Origin: Maricaulaceae bacterium EIL42A08
GTDB taxonomy: Bacteria > Pseudomonadota > Alphaproteobacteria > Caulobacterales > Maricaulaceae
Assembly: GCA_024178355.1 (NCBI GenBank)
Contig: JAMZNZ010000006.1
Span: 62,001-126,000, forward strand
Direction of reading: 5' to 3'
DNA: 64,000 nucleotides
Position 1 is the first letter of the stretch. Every line of letters begins with the position of its first letter. A program made the translations under genes and the position numbers. Shown in pieces: positions 54,204 through 63,571 of this stretch. The notes beneath the pieces are model-generated. The model worked only from the letters and a program-made list of their open reading frames with translations, did no database searches and was not told the DNA's origin.

Positions 54204-54839
54204 GATTGTGCCCACCGGCCGCGGCGACCTCGAGAGCACGCTTGGCGGTTTCCTGACCTCGAACATCACGCAGATCCGGGACGCTGGGGCCGTCATCAAG
54301 CTCGCCTGGAGCCGGGCGAGCCAGCACCTGACCCCCTTTGAAATGATTGATCAGCTGAATGAGTGAGGCCGGAGCCAGAATGGGCAATTCACCGCCCGCC
54401 CATGCGGCTTCCGGCCCGCAAGCCTCAGGGCAGATGAAGGCCTTGTCGCGCTCCTGGGCGAGCATCGCGGCGGGTAACGCGCCCGGTGTTGCGGCCAGTG
54501 AACCATCCAGCCCCAGCTCGCCCATCGCCAGATGATCCTCCAGAATATCGGGCGGTAGACCCCAAGGGCCGATAAAAGGCCCATGGCAATGGGCAGGTCG
54601 AAGTGGGAACCTTCCTTGGGCTGGTCGGCGGGGGCGAGGTTCACGATCAGCCGCTTGCTGGGTAGGGACAAACCAATGGCGGCGAAGGCGGCGCGCACGC
54701 GTTCCCGACTTTCGGCGACCGCCTTGTCAGCCAGGCCGACGACCACAAAGGTCGGTGTTCCACCAGCCAGCTGCACTTGCACTTTAACGGGTTTGGCGCT
54801 GGCCCCCTCAAAGGTTACAGATTCGGTGCGGATACTCAT
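54196..54839 (-). pseudogene. comM: comM, 5' fragment with a one-base frameshift
   Basis: This is the N-terminal ~215 codons of ComM: SVTFEGASAKPVKVQVQ, VVGLADKAVAESRERVRAA, NLAPADQPKEGSHFDLPIA and, in another frame, MGELGLDGSLAA...TAKRALEVAAAGGHNLL. The frame changes near 54545-54555, where a single base is missing between LLSALGV and PPDILEDH. Even without the element the gene would not be read through. The loss is either a second inactivating mutation or a sequencing error. ATG 54839 is the family start. Confidence 0.88.
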
Positions 54840-54913
54840 AATTTTACTCACTGACTCAATTTATCTAGGAGTTCGGTGAGTCCATGTTATCCACACGCAC
54901 CTGGAACATGTCT

Positions 54914-54928
54914 GACCAAAACCAGAAC
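54914..54928. promoter_or_regulatory. Candidate SOS box upstream of comM
   Basis: GACC-N7-GAAC matches the alphaproteobacterial LexA site (GTTC-N7-GTTC, other strand) at seven of eight positions, ~75 bp upstream of the comM start. A further GAAC lies 10 bp to the left (54904-54907). CATGTTATC occurs twice around it (54883-54891 and 54939-54947). Regulation is inferred and uncertain. Confidence 0.35.
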
Positions 54929-54998
54929 AAGTGTGGTACATGTTATCAAGATTGTCAATCAATAGGCGAATTAACGGCTTTTTATCGCCTATAGAGGG

Positions 54999-55733
54999 TT
55001 ATCTGCGTCGGCTCCAGTCGGCATTCACAGGGCGCAGGTCATCCTCAATCTGAGCCTCAACCGGTTGCGGGTCGATGGGCTGCAACGGCGCGTCGTCGAC
55101 AGCTTCTGGCGAGGTGAATGGTGGCGCGACGCTTGGTTGGATGCCGCCTTCGCAGGCAGCGGCCTGAAGGGCCCCGCGGGCGGGCGTATCAGGTGTTTCG
55201 CCCCAGACGCGAATCAGGTCGACGACTTCTTCAACGCCGTCTGCAAGAGAGGCGTGCAGGGCGACTCGTTCGCGCTCTCCATCATTTCGGGCAAAACCGA
55301 GCAGGTGAACAGTGCCGTCGTGGGTTTCAACATTGAAGTTGACCGAACGGACCTCGGAGTCGGCCATGAGGCGTGCACGCACCCGCTGTGTTATCAGGGC
55401 ATCGCGTGTAGCTTGAGCGGCCCCACGCCCGGCACCCACCTCAATTCGATTGCTGACTTCCCGGACTGATTGTGCGCTCCAGGTCAGGCATTCAGCATAG
55501 ATGCGATCCTCGGCGCGCGGCGCGTTGCCAGTGAGCAGTGCCACCCCTTCGGTGACCTCCACATCCACTCCGCCAAGCCGGTAGCCATCTGCCCGCAGCA
55601 TGGCTGACTTGATACTTGTAGCCGCATTAAAGTCGTCAATCTGCCGCCCGGCCGAGCGCCCGGGCTGGATTGCAGCACAGCCTGCTAACGAGACGGCGAG
55701 TGAAAGGGCGATAAAACGGGTGGACCAGGACAC
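54999..55733 (-). CDS. BON-domain lipoprotein
   Basis: This 244-residue exported lipoprotein has lipobox LAGC (Cys19). Two BON domains follow, roughly residues 37-100 and 113-170. The second carries the typical VNFNVETHDGTVHLLGFARN. A Pro-rich C-terminal tail ends the protein. BON proteins such as DolP bind phospholipid and help envelope integrity. It is upstream of comM in the same direction but 159 bp away, and downstream of yraN. Confidence 0.86.
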   Translation of the reverse strand: MSWSTRFIALSLAVSLAGCAAIQPGRSAGRQIDDFNAATSIKSAMLRADGYRLGGVDVEVTEGVALLTGNAPRAEDRIYAECLTWSAQSVREVSNRIEVGAGRGAAQATRDALITQRVRARLMADSEVRSVNFNVETHDGTVHLLGFARNDGERERVALHASLADGVEEVVDLIRVWGETPDTPARGALQAAACEGGIQPSVAPPFTSPEAVDDAPLQPIDPQPVEAQIEDDLRPVNADWSRRR

Positions 55734-55826
55734 GATACATCTACCTTAGTGACTTCCCCAGCTCAGGCGATCCTTGCCCACCAAGGGTTAACCTTGCGTT
55801 CACCCTAAGCCGGGTTCGCTGCACTT

Positions 55827-56216
55827 TCAGATTAAATCGAGGCCATGTCCGCTCTCGGCGGTGAAGGCCGCCTTCTGGATGCGGGGCCAGCGCCAGGGCG
55901 CACACACCACAAGGTCAAAGCGAACCTCCAGCTCTGCCAGATCAGCCCGCCGGCGTCGCCAAACGGCTGCGGCTCGCAACAAACGTTCGCGCTGGCGCGG
56001 CGTGATGGCCCCCAGCGCGCTGTCGATCGTGCCTCTTGCCTTGACTTCCACAAAAGCCAGCACACGGCCCCGCCGTGCCACGATATCAATCTCACCGGCG
56101 CCGGTTCGCGCGCGTCGGTCAAGGATCGACCAGCCCTGAAGCTGTAAAAGCAGGGCAGCCAAAGTCTCAGCCTGACGGCCCCAGCGTTCAGCGTTTTGCC
56201 GTTTTCTGGTCTCACT
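55827..56216 (-). CDS. YraN family (UPF0102) endonuclease-fold protein
   Basis: This 129-residue protein has the restriction-endonuclease-like core: RRARTGAGEIDIVARRGRVLAFVEVKARG. This contains the conserved D...E-x-K residues typical of YraN. The ATG at 56216 is used, matching the family start (MSETRKRQNAERWG); the frame extends to 56237. In alphaproteobacteria this gene usually lies beside rsmI and the lpoA-like gene, as is partly the case here. Confidence 0.9.
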   Translation of the reverse strand, partial: SETRKRQNAERWGRQAETLAALLLQLQGWSILDRRARTGAGEIDIVARRGRVLAFVEVKARGTIDSALGAITPRQRERLLRAAAVWRRRRADLAELEVRFDLVVCAPWRWPRIQKAAFTAESGHGLDLI

Positions 56217-56306
56217 CATGTAGCAAACCCGGTGCATGTCGGTTGCGGGTAAACGCCGCCGAGGCTAGCTTCGCGCCATATGGCGTCGGACAGAGGGTAA
56301 AGTGTC

Positions 56307-57782
56307 ATGACCGGTCAAGCATCGCTTAACACGCGCGTCGCGCCAAGACGGGCACTCGGCCTGGTGGCGGGATTGGGTATGCTGACGCTCGCGGCCTGTG
56401 GGACCACGCCTTCTGATCCAACGCCTGTGGTTGCTGCTCCGCCGCCGGTTGTCGGCGCGCCGCCTGCGCCAGCCGTCCTGCCGGTGGAGATTGCCGAGCT
56501 AGGCTATACACCAGAGCATATGCGCGGGCTTGAGATCACCCGTGTCGCGATCCTGCTTCCGTTCAGCGCAAGTGCGCGCGGTGCCCGTAACGAGGCTGAA
56601 AATATTCTCAACGCGGCTGAACTGGCGCTGTTCGAGCAGGCCGGTGATGGCGTCTTGCTTCTTCCCAAGGATACCGGTGGTACGCCTGCGGGTGCGCGCC
56701 GTGCGGCCCAGTCAGCTCTGGCTGATGGCGCTGATCTCATTCTCGGACCGCTGTTTTCCGGCGCGGTTGCCGCAGCCGGTGAGGTGGCCGCAGAAGACAA
56801 CGTACCGCTGATCGCCTTTTCCACCGACGCCACCGTCGCCGGCGACGGGACCTTCCTGTTGAGCTTCCCGCCCAATGAAGAGGTGCGCCGGGTCACCGAG
56901 TTCGCGCTTAGCCAGGGCGCGACTCGTTTTGCGTTCGCGGGACCGGCCACGGCCTATGGCCAGGTGGCCTATAACGCCTATGCCGAGGTGATCACCGAAG
57001 CGCTGGGTGAGGAGCCGGAGCCTGAACTGGCGATGGTGGAAATCCCCCTGTCGGAAGGCGAAGAGCCTGCGATTGATCCCCTGACGGGTGAGGAAGTTGA
57101 GCCTGATATGGAAGAGCGCGAGTTTGCCACCGGCCTCGTCGCAGAAGCCTTCTATGTCGAGGGCATTTCGGCCATGACCGAGGCCGCGGCGCGCCTGGCC
57201 TCGGTTGGCGTTGAAATGCTGGATCCGGCTGAAGCTGCTGAGATGACCGGTGCCAACTGGATGCCATCTCCGGCCTCGCCGTTTCAGGTTCTCATGCTGC
57301 CGGAGGGTGGAGACAATCTGCGCATGCTCGCGCCGGTTATGCTTTATGAAGATATTGACCCGCTGCTGGTGAAATTCGTTGGTACAGGCCTGTGGCGCAA
57401 TCCAGATCTGGCGCGCGAGCCGGCACTGGCCCACGGCTGGTTTGCTGGACCGGAGCCTGAGGCCCGCGCCCGGTTCGAGGCCGTCTATGAAGGTATTTTT
57501 GGCGATGAGCCGTCGCGCCTTGCCGGTCTTGGCTATGACGCGGCTTCGCTGGCTGCGCTTATGGCCTCACAAGGCCAGGGCTATACGATTGAGCGTTTGA
57601 CGGACCCGGAAGGCTTTCTTGGCGTTGATGGCCTGTTTCGCTTCCGCGAGGATGGCACGATTGAGCGCGGCCTTGCGGTCTACACCGTGCGCGCAGGCGG
57701 CTTCACCGTGCTCGACCCGGCTCCCGAAGCCTTTGATATGCTGGAAGAGCCCGATGACGTGGAGCCGGATACGGCGTCATAG
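56307..57782 (+). CDS. Penicillin-binding protein activator, LpoA-like lipoprotein
   Basis: This 491-residue lipoprotein has lipobox LAAC (Cys31) followed by a Pro/Ala-rich linker. It then has a periplasmic type-1 binding-protein fold (VAILLPFSASARGARNEAENILNAAELALF, ADLILGPLFSG, IAFSTDATVAG, GLGYDAASLAALMA). In alphaproteobacteria such proteins are annotated as LpoA-like activators of bifunctional penicillin-binding proteins. The role is inferred from that family. It is divergent from yraN. Confidence 0.85.
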   Translation: MTGQASLNTRVAPRRALGLVAGLGMLTLAACGTTPSDPTPVVAAPPPVVGAPPAPAVLPVEIAELGYTPEHMRGLEITRVAILLPFSASARGARNEAENILNAAELALFEQAGDGVLLLPKDTGGTPAGARRAAQSALADGADLILGPLFSGAVAAAGEVAAEDNVPLIAFSTDATVAGDGTFLLSFPPNEEVRRVTEFALSQGATRFAFAGPATAYGQVAYNAYAEVITEALGEEPEPELAMVEIPLSEGEEPAIDPLTGEEVEPDMEEREFATGLVAEAFYVEGISAMTEAAARLASVGVEMLDPAEAAEMTGANWMPSPASPFQVLMLPEGGDNLRMLAPVMLYEDIDPLLVKFVGTGLWRNPDLAREPALAHGWFAGPEPEARARFEAVYEGIFGDEPSRLAGLGYDAASLAALMASQGQGYTIERLTDPEGFLGVDGLFRFREDGTIERGLAVYTVRAGGFTVLDPAPEAFDMLEEPDDVEPDTAS

Positions 57783-57903
57783 TGGCTCGGATTAAGAGCC
57801 TGCTCCACTCAAAAATGCTGGAAAAACCCTTGATAAAATAGGTAATTCGAGCATTTCAAAAACTATGCATTAACTATGGGAATGCGATTATGCCTGCGTC
57901 CTT

Positions 57904-58260
57904 GTGAACCAGGTTGAAATCGCTGTGTCTTCTCGTCTGCCCATGCTGTGTCTTGTTGGTGCCTTCGCCCTGATTGGCGATGCGCCGGTGACCATGGCCA
58001 TCGGTGACGCGCCGAAGACCGGCCAGGCCGCTGTCCTGTTCAATCCGGGTCTAGATCGCGCTGCTGTGATGCGCGCGGTGTCTCAGGCCGATGTCTCGCT
58101 GGTGCGCTTTGGTGCCTTGCCGGGAAGCGTGGTTGTTGAGCTGGGCGAGGACAGTGCGGCACGGCTGAACGCATCAGGAGCCTGGGTGATCGCCGATCCG
58201 ATCATCCTGGGCGGATGCCAGCCAGAATTTCTGAATAATTCACCAAGTCGCGGAGTGTAA
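57904..58260 (+). CDS. Small exported protein, unknown
   Basis: This 118-residue protein starts at GTG 57904, but an ATG at 57943 ([15 protein letters not shown]) is also possible. The N terminus looks like a signal peptide, and the mature part is a compact 80-90 residue alpha/beta fragment ([27 protein letters not shown]). It ends just before the chemoreceptor gene (4 bp), so the two may be coupled and functionally related. No family was recognised. Confidence 0.55.
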   Translation: MNQVEIAVSSRLPMLCLVGAFALIGDAPVTMAIGDAPKTGQAAVLFNPGLDRAAVMRAVSQADVSLVRFGALPGSVVVELGEDSAARLNASGAWVIADPIILGGCQPEFLNNSPSRGV

Positions 58261-58264
58261 TGCG

Positions 58265-59725
58265 ATGACCCGTCTAGAGAATATGCGTGCCCGGGCCCAG
58301 ACAATCCTGCTAGGCGCTCTGGTTGCTTTAATCCCGGTTTATGTGGTCGCGGCGCTTTTCATCTCGCCGACTAAGGCCGTGATTGGCGGCGGCATTCTTG
58401 CCGGTGCAGCTGGCCTCGCCTTCATGTCGTCTCGCGCGGCTCCCGGTGAATGGACAACGCGCGCCGTGTTCGGGGCTGCGATGATGGCCTTTCCCGCCTG
58501 CCTGACCTTCCTGATGAGCGGGAAGACCTGGCAGCTGGACATGCACATGCTGTTTTTTGCCGCGCTGGCGGCTGTGACCATTCTGTGCGACTGGCGCGCC
58601 CTTGTGGCCGCGGCCGGCGCGGCCGCGGTCCATCACCTGGTACTGAATTTCGCGCTGCCAGCCGCGATCTTCCCAGGCGGTGGCGATGTCTTCCGCGTGG
58701 GCTTCCACGCCATTGTGGTGGTCGGGCAGACTGCGCTTCTGATCTGGCTGGCCGATGCGGTTACCAAGGCTCTTAATGAGGCCGATGAAAGCCTGGTCGA
58801 GGCGAACGCGGCCAACACGCAGGCCGCTCAACTGGCGGAAGCTGACAAGGAGCGCCAGCAAGCCGCTGAACAGGCCCGCATTGATATCGCGCGCGTCGCC
58901 AACACGTTTGAAGGCGCGGTCCGCAATGTCCTCAACGAGCTGCAGGCTTCAGCTCAGGACATGGCCGAACTCGCCAATAATCTGCGCACCGATGCCGGTG
59001 AAACCCGCAATAGCGCCCAGGCGGCCTCTGATCAGGCGCGCGAAACCAGCTCCAATGTGGAATCGGTGGCGTCAGCCGCCCAGGAGTTGTCGGCCTCCAT
59101 TGCTGAAGCCAGCCGCACGCTGGGTGAAGCGGACTCCATCTCAGGCCGCGCCGAAGAGGAAGCCACACGCGCCGGTAGCTCGATGATCGAGCTTGAAACC
59201 GCCGCCCGCGAGATCGAGGACATCATCGAGATGGTCACCTCGGTGGCAGAACAGACCAATCTGCTAGCTCTTAACGCTACGATCGAAGCGGCGCGTGCCG
59301 GTGAGGCGGGTAAAGGCTTTGCGGTCGTTGCCAGTGAAGTTAAGGCCCTGGCCGATCAGACCGGGAAGGCCACAGGCGAAATCCGCAACAAGATCGAAGC
59401 CATGCGCAAGGCGGCTGATGAGACAAGCTCTGGCCTGCGTCAGATTTCCACGACCATTGGCGATGTGCGCACCGCATCCTCGTCAGCCCGCGATGCCTTT
59501 GCTGAACAGGCCAGCGCCACCGACGAGATCGCCAAGCTTGCTGCTGATGCGGCGGGCTCGACCTCTCGCGTGGATGCTGAAGCGGCGGCCGTGACCGGCG
59601 CGGCTGAGCGCACCAATAATGCCTCGGAGCGCTTCTCTGGTGCCGCTGAAGGGCTGTCAGAAGCCGCTGAACGCCTCGCCCGCGAGTTGGCCCAGTTCCG
59701 CGCCGATCTGGATAAGGCCGCTTAA
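58265..59725 (+). CDS. Methyl-accepting chemotaxis protein without periplasmic sensor domain
   Basis: This 486-residue receptor has an N-terminal membrane domain (residues ~12-165, about six helices) with conserved [18 protein letters not shown] and [11 protein letters not shown]. These histidines suggest a metal, haem or other intramembrane sensor. A coiled-coil and the signalling hairpin follow, whose tip [31 protein letters not shown] is canonical. No standard periplasmic ligand-binding domain or HAMP domain is visible, so signal input is probably membrane-internal. Confidence 0.92.
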   Translation: MTRLENMRARAQTILLGALVALIPVYVVAALFISPTKAVIGGGILAGAAGLAFMSSRAAPGEWTTRAVFGAAMMAFPACLTFLMSGKTWQLDMHMLFFAALAAVTILCDWRALVAAAGAAAVHHLVLNFALPAAIFPGGGDVFRVGFHAIVVVGQTALLIWLADAVTKALNEADESLVEANAANTQAAQLAEADKERQQAAEQARIDIARVANTFEGAVRNVLNELQASAQDMAELANNLRTDAGETRNSAQAASDQARETSSNVESVASAAQELSASIAEASRTLGEADSISGRAEEEATRAGSSMIELETAAREIEDIIEMVTSVAEQTNLLALNATIEAARAGEAGKGFAVVASEVKALADQTGKATGEIRNKIEAMRKAADETSSGLRQISTTIGDVRTASSSARDAFAEQASATDEIAKLAADAAGSTSRVDAEAAAVTGAAERTNNASERFSGAAEGLSEAAERLARELAQFRADLDKAA

Positions 59726-59727
59726 GG

Positions 59728-60213
59728 CTAGCTGGCTGGGCTCATCGGACCGAAGGTCTGAAGGCATGCGTCGGAGAGCTTCCATTCACCGCCTTCGTTG
59801 GTGAAGCGGCAGGCGATGTGATCGACGCCGGCCCGGCCCAGCTCTGCGCCCGCCACATCCACGTTCTGAAGGCTTTCAAACCGGCCTTCAGGGAAGACGT
59901 AGGTTATCCGCTCAGAGGCCGAGACCTCCTGATCGTAAAGACACAGCGGCGGCTGCATCAGCACCGTGCGAACCGAGCGATCACCCATGCGCTGACCAAA
60001 GACCTGGGCTTCGATGGCTGGATCAAGCGCTCGCAGGCGCTGAGCCTGCGGCGTCTGGGCCATCATGTCGGCAACCCGGGCTTCATCATGGGCCACGATA
60101 GCACCGAAGATCGAGCGTTCGGCGGCATCGACCGTCCGGCAGGTGGGCTCGGTTGTGGTGCAAGCGGTGGCAGCAAGGCCGCCGATGGCAGCGATCAGGA
60201 CGGGTCGGAACAT
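59728..60213 (-). CDS. Hypothetical lipoprotein
   Basis: This 161-residue protein has signal peptide and lipobox ATAC (Cys18). The mature part contains ERSIFGAIVAHDEARVADMM and a C-terminal RFTNEGGEWKLSDACLQTF, which resembles the end of a small NTF2-like domain, but no family is certain. The start at 60213 is preferred over the open frame to 60363 because it yields the lipobox. Transcription is convergent with the chemoreceptor. Confidence 0.62.
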   Translation of the reverse strand: MFRPVLIAAIGGLAATACTTTEPTCRTVDAAERSIFGAIVAHDEARVADMMAQTPQAQRLRALDPAIEAQVFGQRMGDRSVRTVLMQPPLCLYDQEVSASERITYVFPEGRFESLQNVDVAGAELGRAGVDHIACRFTNEGGEWKLSDACLQTFGPMSPAS

Positions 60214-60298
60214 CAGGCGGTCTCCGTGAGGGGAAATGTCTATAGAGCTACCATGCCCGGCGAAGTTCGCAGCGCCAAGTCGCCAGATGCGGTTTTGC

Positions 60299-61477
60299 TT
60301 AACCGCAGCTTCCCGCCATGGCGTCAATCCATGCGGCAACCAGCGCCACGCCAGCTTCATCAACGGTGGCCCGGCCCAGTTCCGGCATCATGACATCGGC
60401 CCGGGTTGAGGCCATGCGGTAGGTGAAGATGGAAGCCTCTGCGTCGCCCGGTACAATGCCCAAATGGCGATTGCCCGTGCCGCGCCCGGCGGCAATGGGC
60501 GGCTTGCAAACGCCCAGATTGGCCCCTTCAGGCTCCCAGGGTTCCAGGTAAAGTCCGGACGTGTCGGCCTGGCCGGTGCGCGAGTGGCAGTGGGCGCAAT
60601 TGATATCCAGATAGCCGCGCGCGGCTGCGTTAATTGCGCTGGGATCGCTCAGGGTTTCACCGCGCCAGATCGGCGCTGCGGGCAGATCGTCGGGCACGCC
60701 GGTAAGCAGCCCAAGCTCCACCCAGCGCTGAATCTGGCTGTGCGTGTCGTCGGTGCCGTCCAGCGGGCCGTTAAGGTGGCGGGCCTTCGGTCCAATCGGA
60801 CGCGTGCCAATCGTGTCGGAGGTATTGGTGTTATGGCAATTGGCGCACTGGTTCACATTGGGCACCAGATAATCAAGGCGTTCCTCGCCCATGGCTGTGC
60901 TGATCAGCGTTAAATCCACAAAGGCTCCCGTGCGCGCCAGCTCAGCCTCGCTCTGGTCTTCATTCCAGACATAGCTGACCGCATCCCACTGGTCGTTTCG
61001 GTGTACCAGAATGCGCGTTTCCACCAGCCGGACTGCCATCAGATTCAGTGCGCCCTCGTCAAAATGCTGCATGGAGAAGCCATCACCGCTGACCCGCGTC
61101 AGGTCCTGTCCGGCGCGCGGGTAGTAGAAGGTCTTGGTGATGACGGTGCCGTCTGGAAAGTCGAAGACCTCGCGCTCGCGATAGTGGGCCGACGCGGACC
61201 CATCGGGCAGCCAGACCGTGCGCAGCTTTAAAGCGTCATCAGTAAACAGCCCGGTGTTGAGCGTGTAGGGCGTGACGCCCTCACCCAGAACCAGCCAGCC
61301 CTCGCCTACGGCCAGCTGCCCCCAGTCAGACAGGGTCGCGGGCCAGCCGGCTTCGATCAGGGCTGGTGTCGGTGGCGCAGGGGGCGGGCCCTGTCGCGCA
61401 TCACCTGAACAGGCCGCAAGCCCTAGCGCAAGAAGGCCGCAGAGAAGTCTGTGACGCACGCTAAAGCTCCAGCTCAA
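60299..61477 (-). CDS. SO2930-like diheme c-type cytochrome lipoprotein
   Basis: This 392-residue exported protein has lipobox LAAC (Cys22). The two haem-binding motifs are CANCH (with NVNQ before it) and CAHCH (DINCAHCHSR). The layout and segments such as TGLFTDDALKLRTVWLPDG and TKTFYYPR match the SO2930 family, which is typically encoded next to a parallel beta-helix protein, as seen here. The electron partner is unknown. It overlaps the next gene by 17 bp. Confidence 0.85.
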   Translation of the reverse strand: MSWSFSVRHRLLCGLLALGLAACSGDARQGPPPAPPTPALIEAGWPATLSDWGQLAVGEGWLVLGEGVTPYTLNTGLFTDDALKLRTVWLPDGSASAHYREREVFDFPDGTVITKTFYYPRAGQDLTRVSGDGFSMQHFDEGALNLMAVRLVETRILVHRNDQWDAVSYVWNEDQSEAELARTGAFVDLTLISTAMGEERLDYLVPNVNQCANCHNTNTSDTIGTRPIGPKARHLNGPLDGTDDTHSQIQRWVELGLLTGVPDDLPAAPIWRGETLSDPSAINAAARGYLDINCAHCHSRTGQADTSGLYLEPWEPEGANLGVCKPPIAAGRGTGNRHLGIVPGDAEASIFTYRMASTRADVMMPELGRATVDEAGVALVAAWIDAMAGSCG

Positions 61478-62693
61478 CCGGGCTTAGTCGGGGCAGAGTG
61501 CAGCGGAAGGTCTCGCTCTCGACCCGGGCGTTGGACGCGTCGTTGGGAAGGTCGGCGTTGAGCACGTCGACCCCCTCAACGCACAGGCGTTGCTCGGCGG
61601 GAAGCGCACCGTCGACCATCTTGTCAGGATCCACATACCCATCCCAGATCACCGGCGGAAACCGTCCGGTCGGGCCAAACATGGCGATGCGCATGGCCTG
61701 CAGCTCCAGCCCATCGGGATTGCCGCCGCCGCCTTCATAGACATTGGGACCCACCCAGATGCTTTCAGGATAGGGATCGTAATCGCTATTGAGCTCCAGG
61801 TTTTCAAAGCCGGACGAGAAGAAGGAGGAGATGATGACATGGCCGGTGCGATTATCGCGCAGCAAATTGTCGTAAATCTCCACGCCATCGCCTGAATTGA
61901 TCAGGATGCCAGTGCCCGCCGGAACGCCTGCAACCGGCGTGCCCGCATGGCCGAAATTGGCGGTGTTGTTCTCATGGACTTCGTTGTTGAACACCCGCGT
62001 GCCAAAGCCGGGGCGCGGCAGGTGGGGCATGTCGAACACCAGAATTCCGCCGGTATTGTGCCGGGCAATATTGGCGTAGACGTCGGCATTGCGAGAATTC
62101 TCGATCTCGATCCCGGCCACATTGTATTCAGCGATATTGTTCCGCACGATGATGGTGTCGGACTGGCCCACATAAATGCCGGCATCCGACGCGCCGATGG
62201 CGATGGAGTTTTCGATCAGGATGTTTTCGCTCTGCACCGGATAGATGGCGTAAGCCCCGTTTTCGGTGGAGGGGCCATTGGTCCACTCCACGCGCACACC
62301 GCGGATCACGATATTGGTGCCGTCAGTGATTTTCAGCGCGTCACCAATTGTGTCTTCAATGGCGAGGTTTTCGATGGTGAAGTCATCAGAGCCCGAGACC
62401 AGAAGGCCTTCAGCCCCCTGACGCTGTTCGGCAAAGGACAGGATGGTCACATCCGCGCCGGCACCCCGAATTGTGACGCCGTCTACGCCCGACAGGGACA
62501 ATCCGCGCTCGATGATGAACTCACCGGCTGGAATCTCGATCACCGTGCCGGGCTGAGCATCCAGCAATTGTTCCATCAAGGTCTGCTGATAGTCCCGATC
62601 AAAGCCGGACACGTCCCGCGTCTGCTCGCCGCCGCAGCCTGCCAGTAGCGCTGCCGCAAGAATACATATCGAGATGCGCAGACCTGCCATCAC
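61461..62693 (-). CDS. Parallel beta-helix repeat lipoprotein (partner of the diheme cytochrome)
   Basis: This 410-residue protein has lipobox LAGC (Cys20). A right-handed beta-helix follows: repeated strands such as VTIRGAGADVTIL, FTIENLAIEDT, ILIENSIAIG and IIVRNNIAEYNVAGIEIENS. Such proteins pair with SO2930-type cytochromes in a two-gene unit of unknown physiological role. It begins with MMAGLRISICILAAALLAG, a normal signal. Confidence 0.84.
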   Translation of the reverse strand: MMAGLRISICILAAALLAGCGGEQTRDVSGFDRDYQQTLMEQLLDAQPGTVIEIPAGEFIIERGLSLSGVDGVTIRGAGADVTILSFAEQRQGAEGLLVSGSDDFTIENLAIEDTIGDALKITDGTNIVIRGVRVEWTNGPSTENGAYAIYPVQSENILIENSIAIGASDAGIYVGQSDTIIVRNNIAEYNVAGIEIENSRNADVYANIARHNTGGILVFDMPHLPRPGFGTRVFNNEVHENNTANFGHAGTPVAGVPAGTGILINSGDGVEIYDNLLRDNRTGHVIISSFFSSGFENLELNSDYDPYPESIWVGPNVYEGGGGNPDGLELQAMRIAMFGPTGRFPPVIWDGYVDPDKMVDGALPAEQRLCVEGVDVLNADLPNDASNARVESETFRCTLPRLSPVELEL

Positions 62694-62795
62694 CTATCCT
62701 CCCCCTCGTCGCGCAACGTCCCCACGGCGTGCGCGCGTTGAAGATCAGGATAGGCGCAGCTGAATGACCCTGTCGAGCGCTCAGGATTGCGACAC

Positions 62796-63461
62796 TTACT
62801 CCGCCGCCAGGCTCATCATGATGAAGAAGACGACCGGTACGCCAATCATGGCCGGCACGACGAGCGCTTCAAACCCGAACACCATTGCGATCAGGGCGAA
62901 GACCAGCACGGTGTTCAGGCCAATGATCGGCGCGGCGCGGTCCGGGTTGGCGGCCGCTTCTCGCCACAGCGTCCCGACGATTGGCAGCCGGGTGGCCACC
63001 GTGCCCAGCGCATAAATACCCCGGCGCACAAGCTTGCCCGGGGCCGCCATCACGGCGGCGCTGCGGCGCGGGCGGCGCGCCACGGCCATCACGGCACTCA
63101 TGAACAGGCCAGCCGCGGTAACAGTGGCAACCGCCCAGACCGGTTCACCTTGGGTAAAGAGCCAGACCGAAGCGGCAAGGGCGAGCACGGCACTGAACGG
63201 GGCGAGCGCGCGCTGGGTCCAGCGGGCCGGACCCCATACGGGCAATTCCTCACCGGCGCGGCCCGCCATGGAGTTGGCGATATAACCCAGCGCCGCGATG
63301 TAATGGAACAGCACCAGCGGGACAGAGGTTGCCAGAAGCGCAAAGGTTAGCGGCGCGTCGGTGATGCCCGGCTTGGGACCTGGAAAAGCCATCCAAAGAC
63401 CGGCCCAGATGAAGAAGGGCAGCAGCATGAACGCGCCGATGGCGTAGGGAATGTAACGCAT
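62796..63461 (-). CDS. Membrane protein of unknown function
   Basis: This 221-residue hydrophobic protein has about six predicted helices (segments near 5-25, 40-62, 90-103, 110-128, 178-198 and 200-217). No motif suggests transport substrate or enzyme activity. It lies between the beta-helix gene and acs, in the same direction, with ~110 bp to acs. The name remains hypothetical. Confidence 0.7.
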   Translation of the reverse strand: MRYIPYAIGAFMLLPFFIWAGLWMAFPGPKPGITDAPLTFALLATSVPLVLFHYIAALGYIANSMAGRAGEELPVWGPARWTQRALAPFSAVLALAASVWLFTQGEPVWAVATVTAAGLFMSAVMAVARRPRRSAAVMAAPGKLVRRGIYALGTVATRLPIVGTLWREAAANPDRAAPIIGLNTVLVFALIAMVFGFEALVVPAMIGVPVVFFIMMSLAAE

Positions 63462-63512
63462 GGGGAGAGCCCTTCTTGAAGAGGATTTTGCGCTCTCCTA
63501 CCCGGACCTTTT

Positions 63513-63537
63513 CGCACCCGCAACAAAAATCGGTGCG
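63513..63537. terminator. Weak hairpin between acs and the membrane-protein gene
   Basis: The arms CGCACC (63513-63518) and GGTGCG (63532-63537) flank an A-rich loop. On the minus strand the stem is followed by GAAAAGG rather than a T-run, so terminator strength is doubtful. It sits just downstream of the acs stop. Confidence 0.3.
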
Positions 63538-63571
63538 GGAAATTCCCTTATATGATTGGGGATTTTGCCTC

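Noticed and set aside
53863-54525. A 220-residue open frame beginning GELGLDGSLAATPG
   Set aside because: It is the shifted reading frame of the comM 5' fragment that runs across the right junction into element DNA, not an independent gene.
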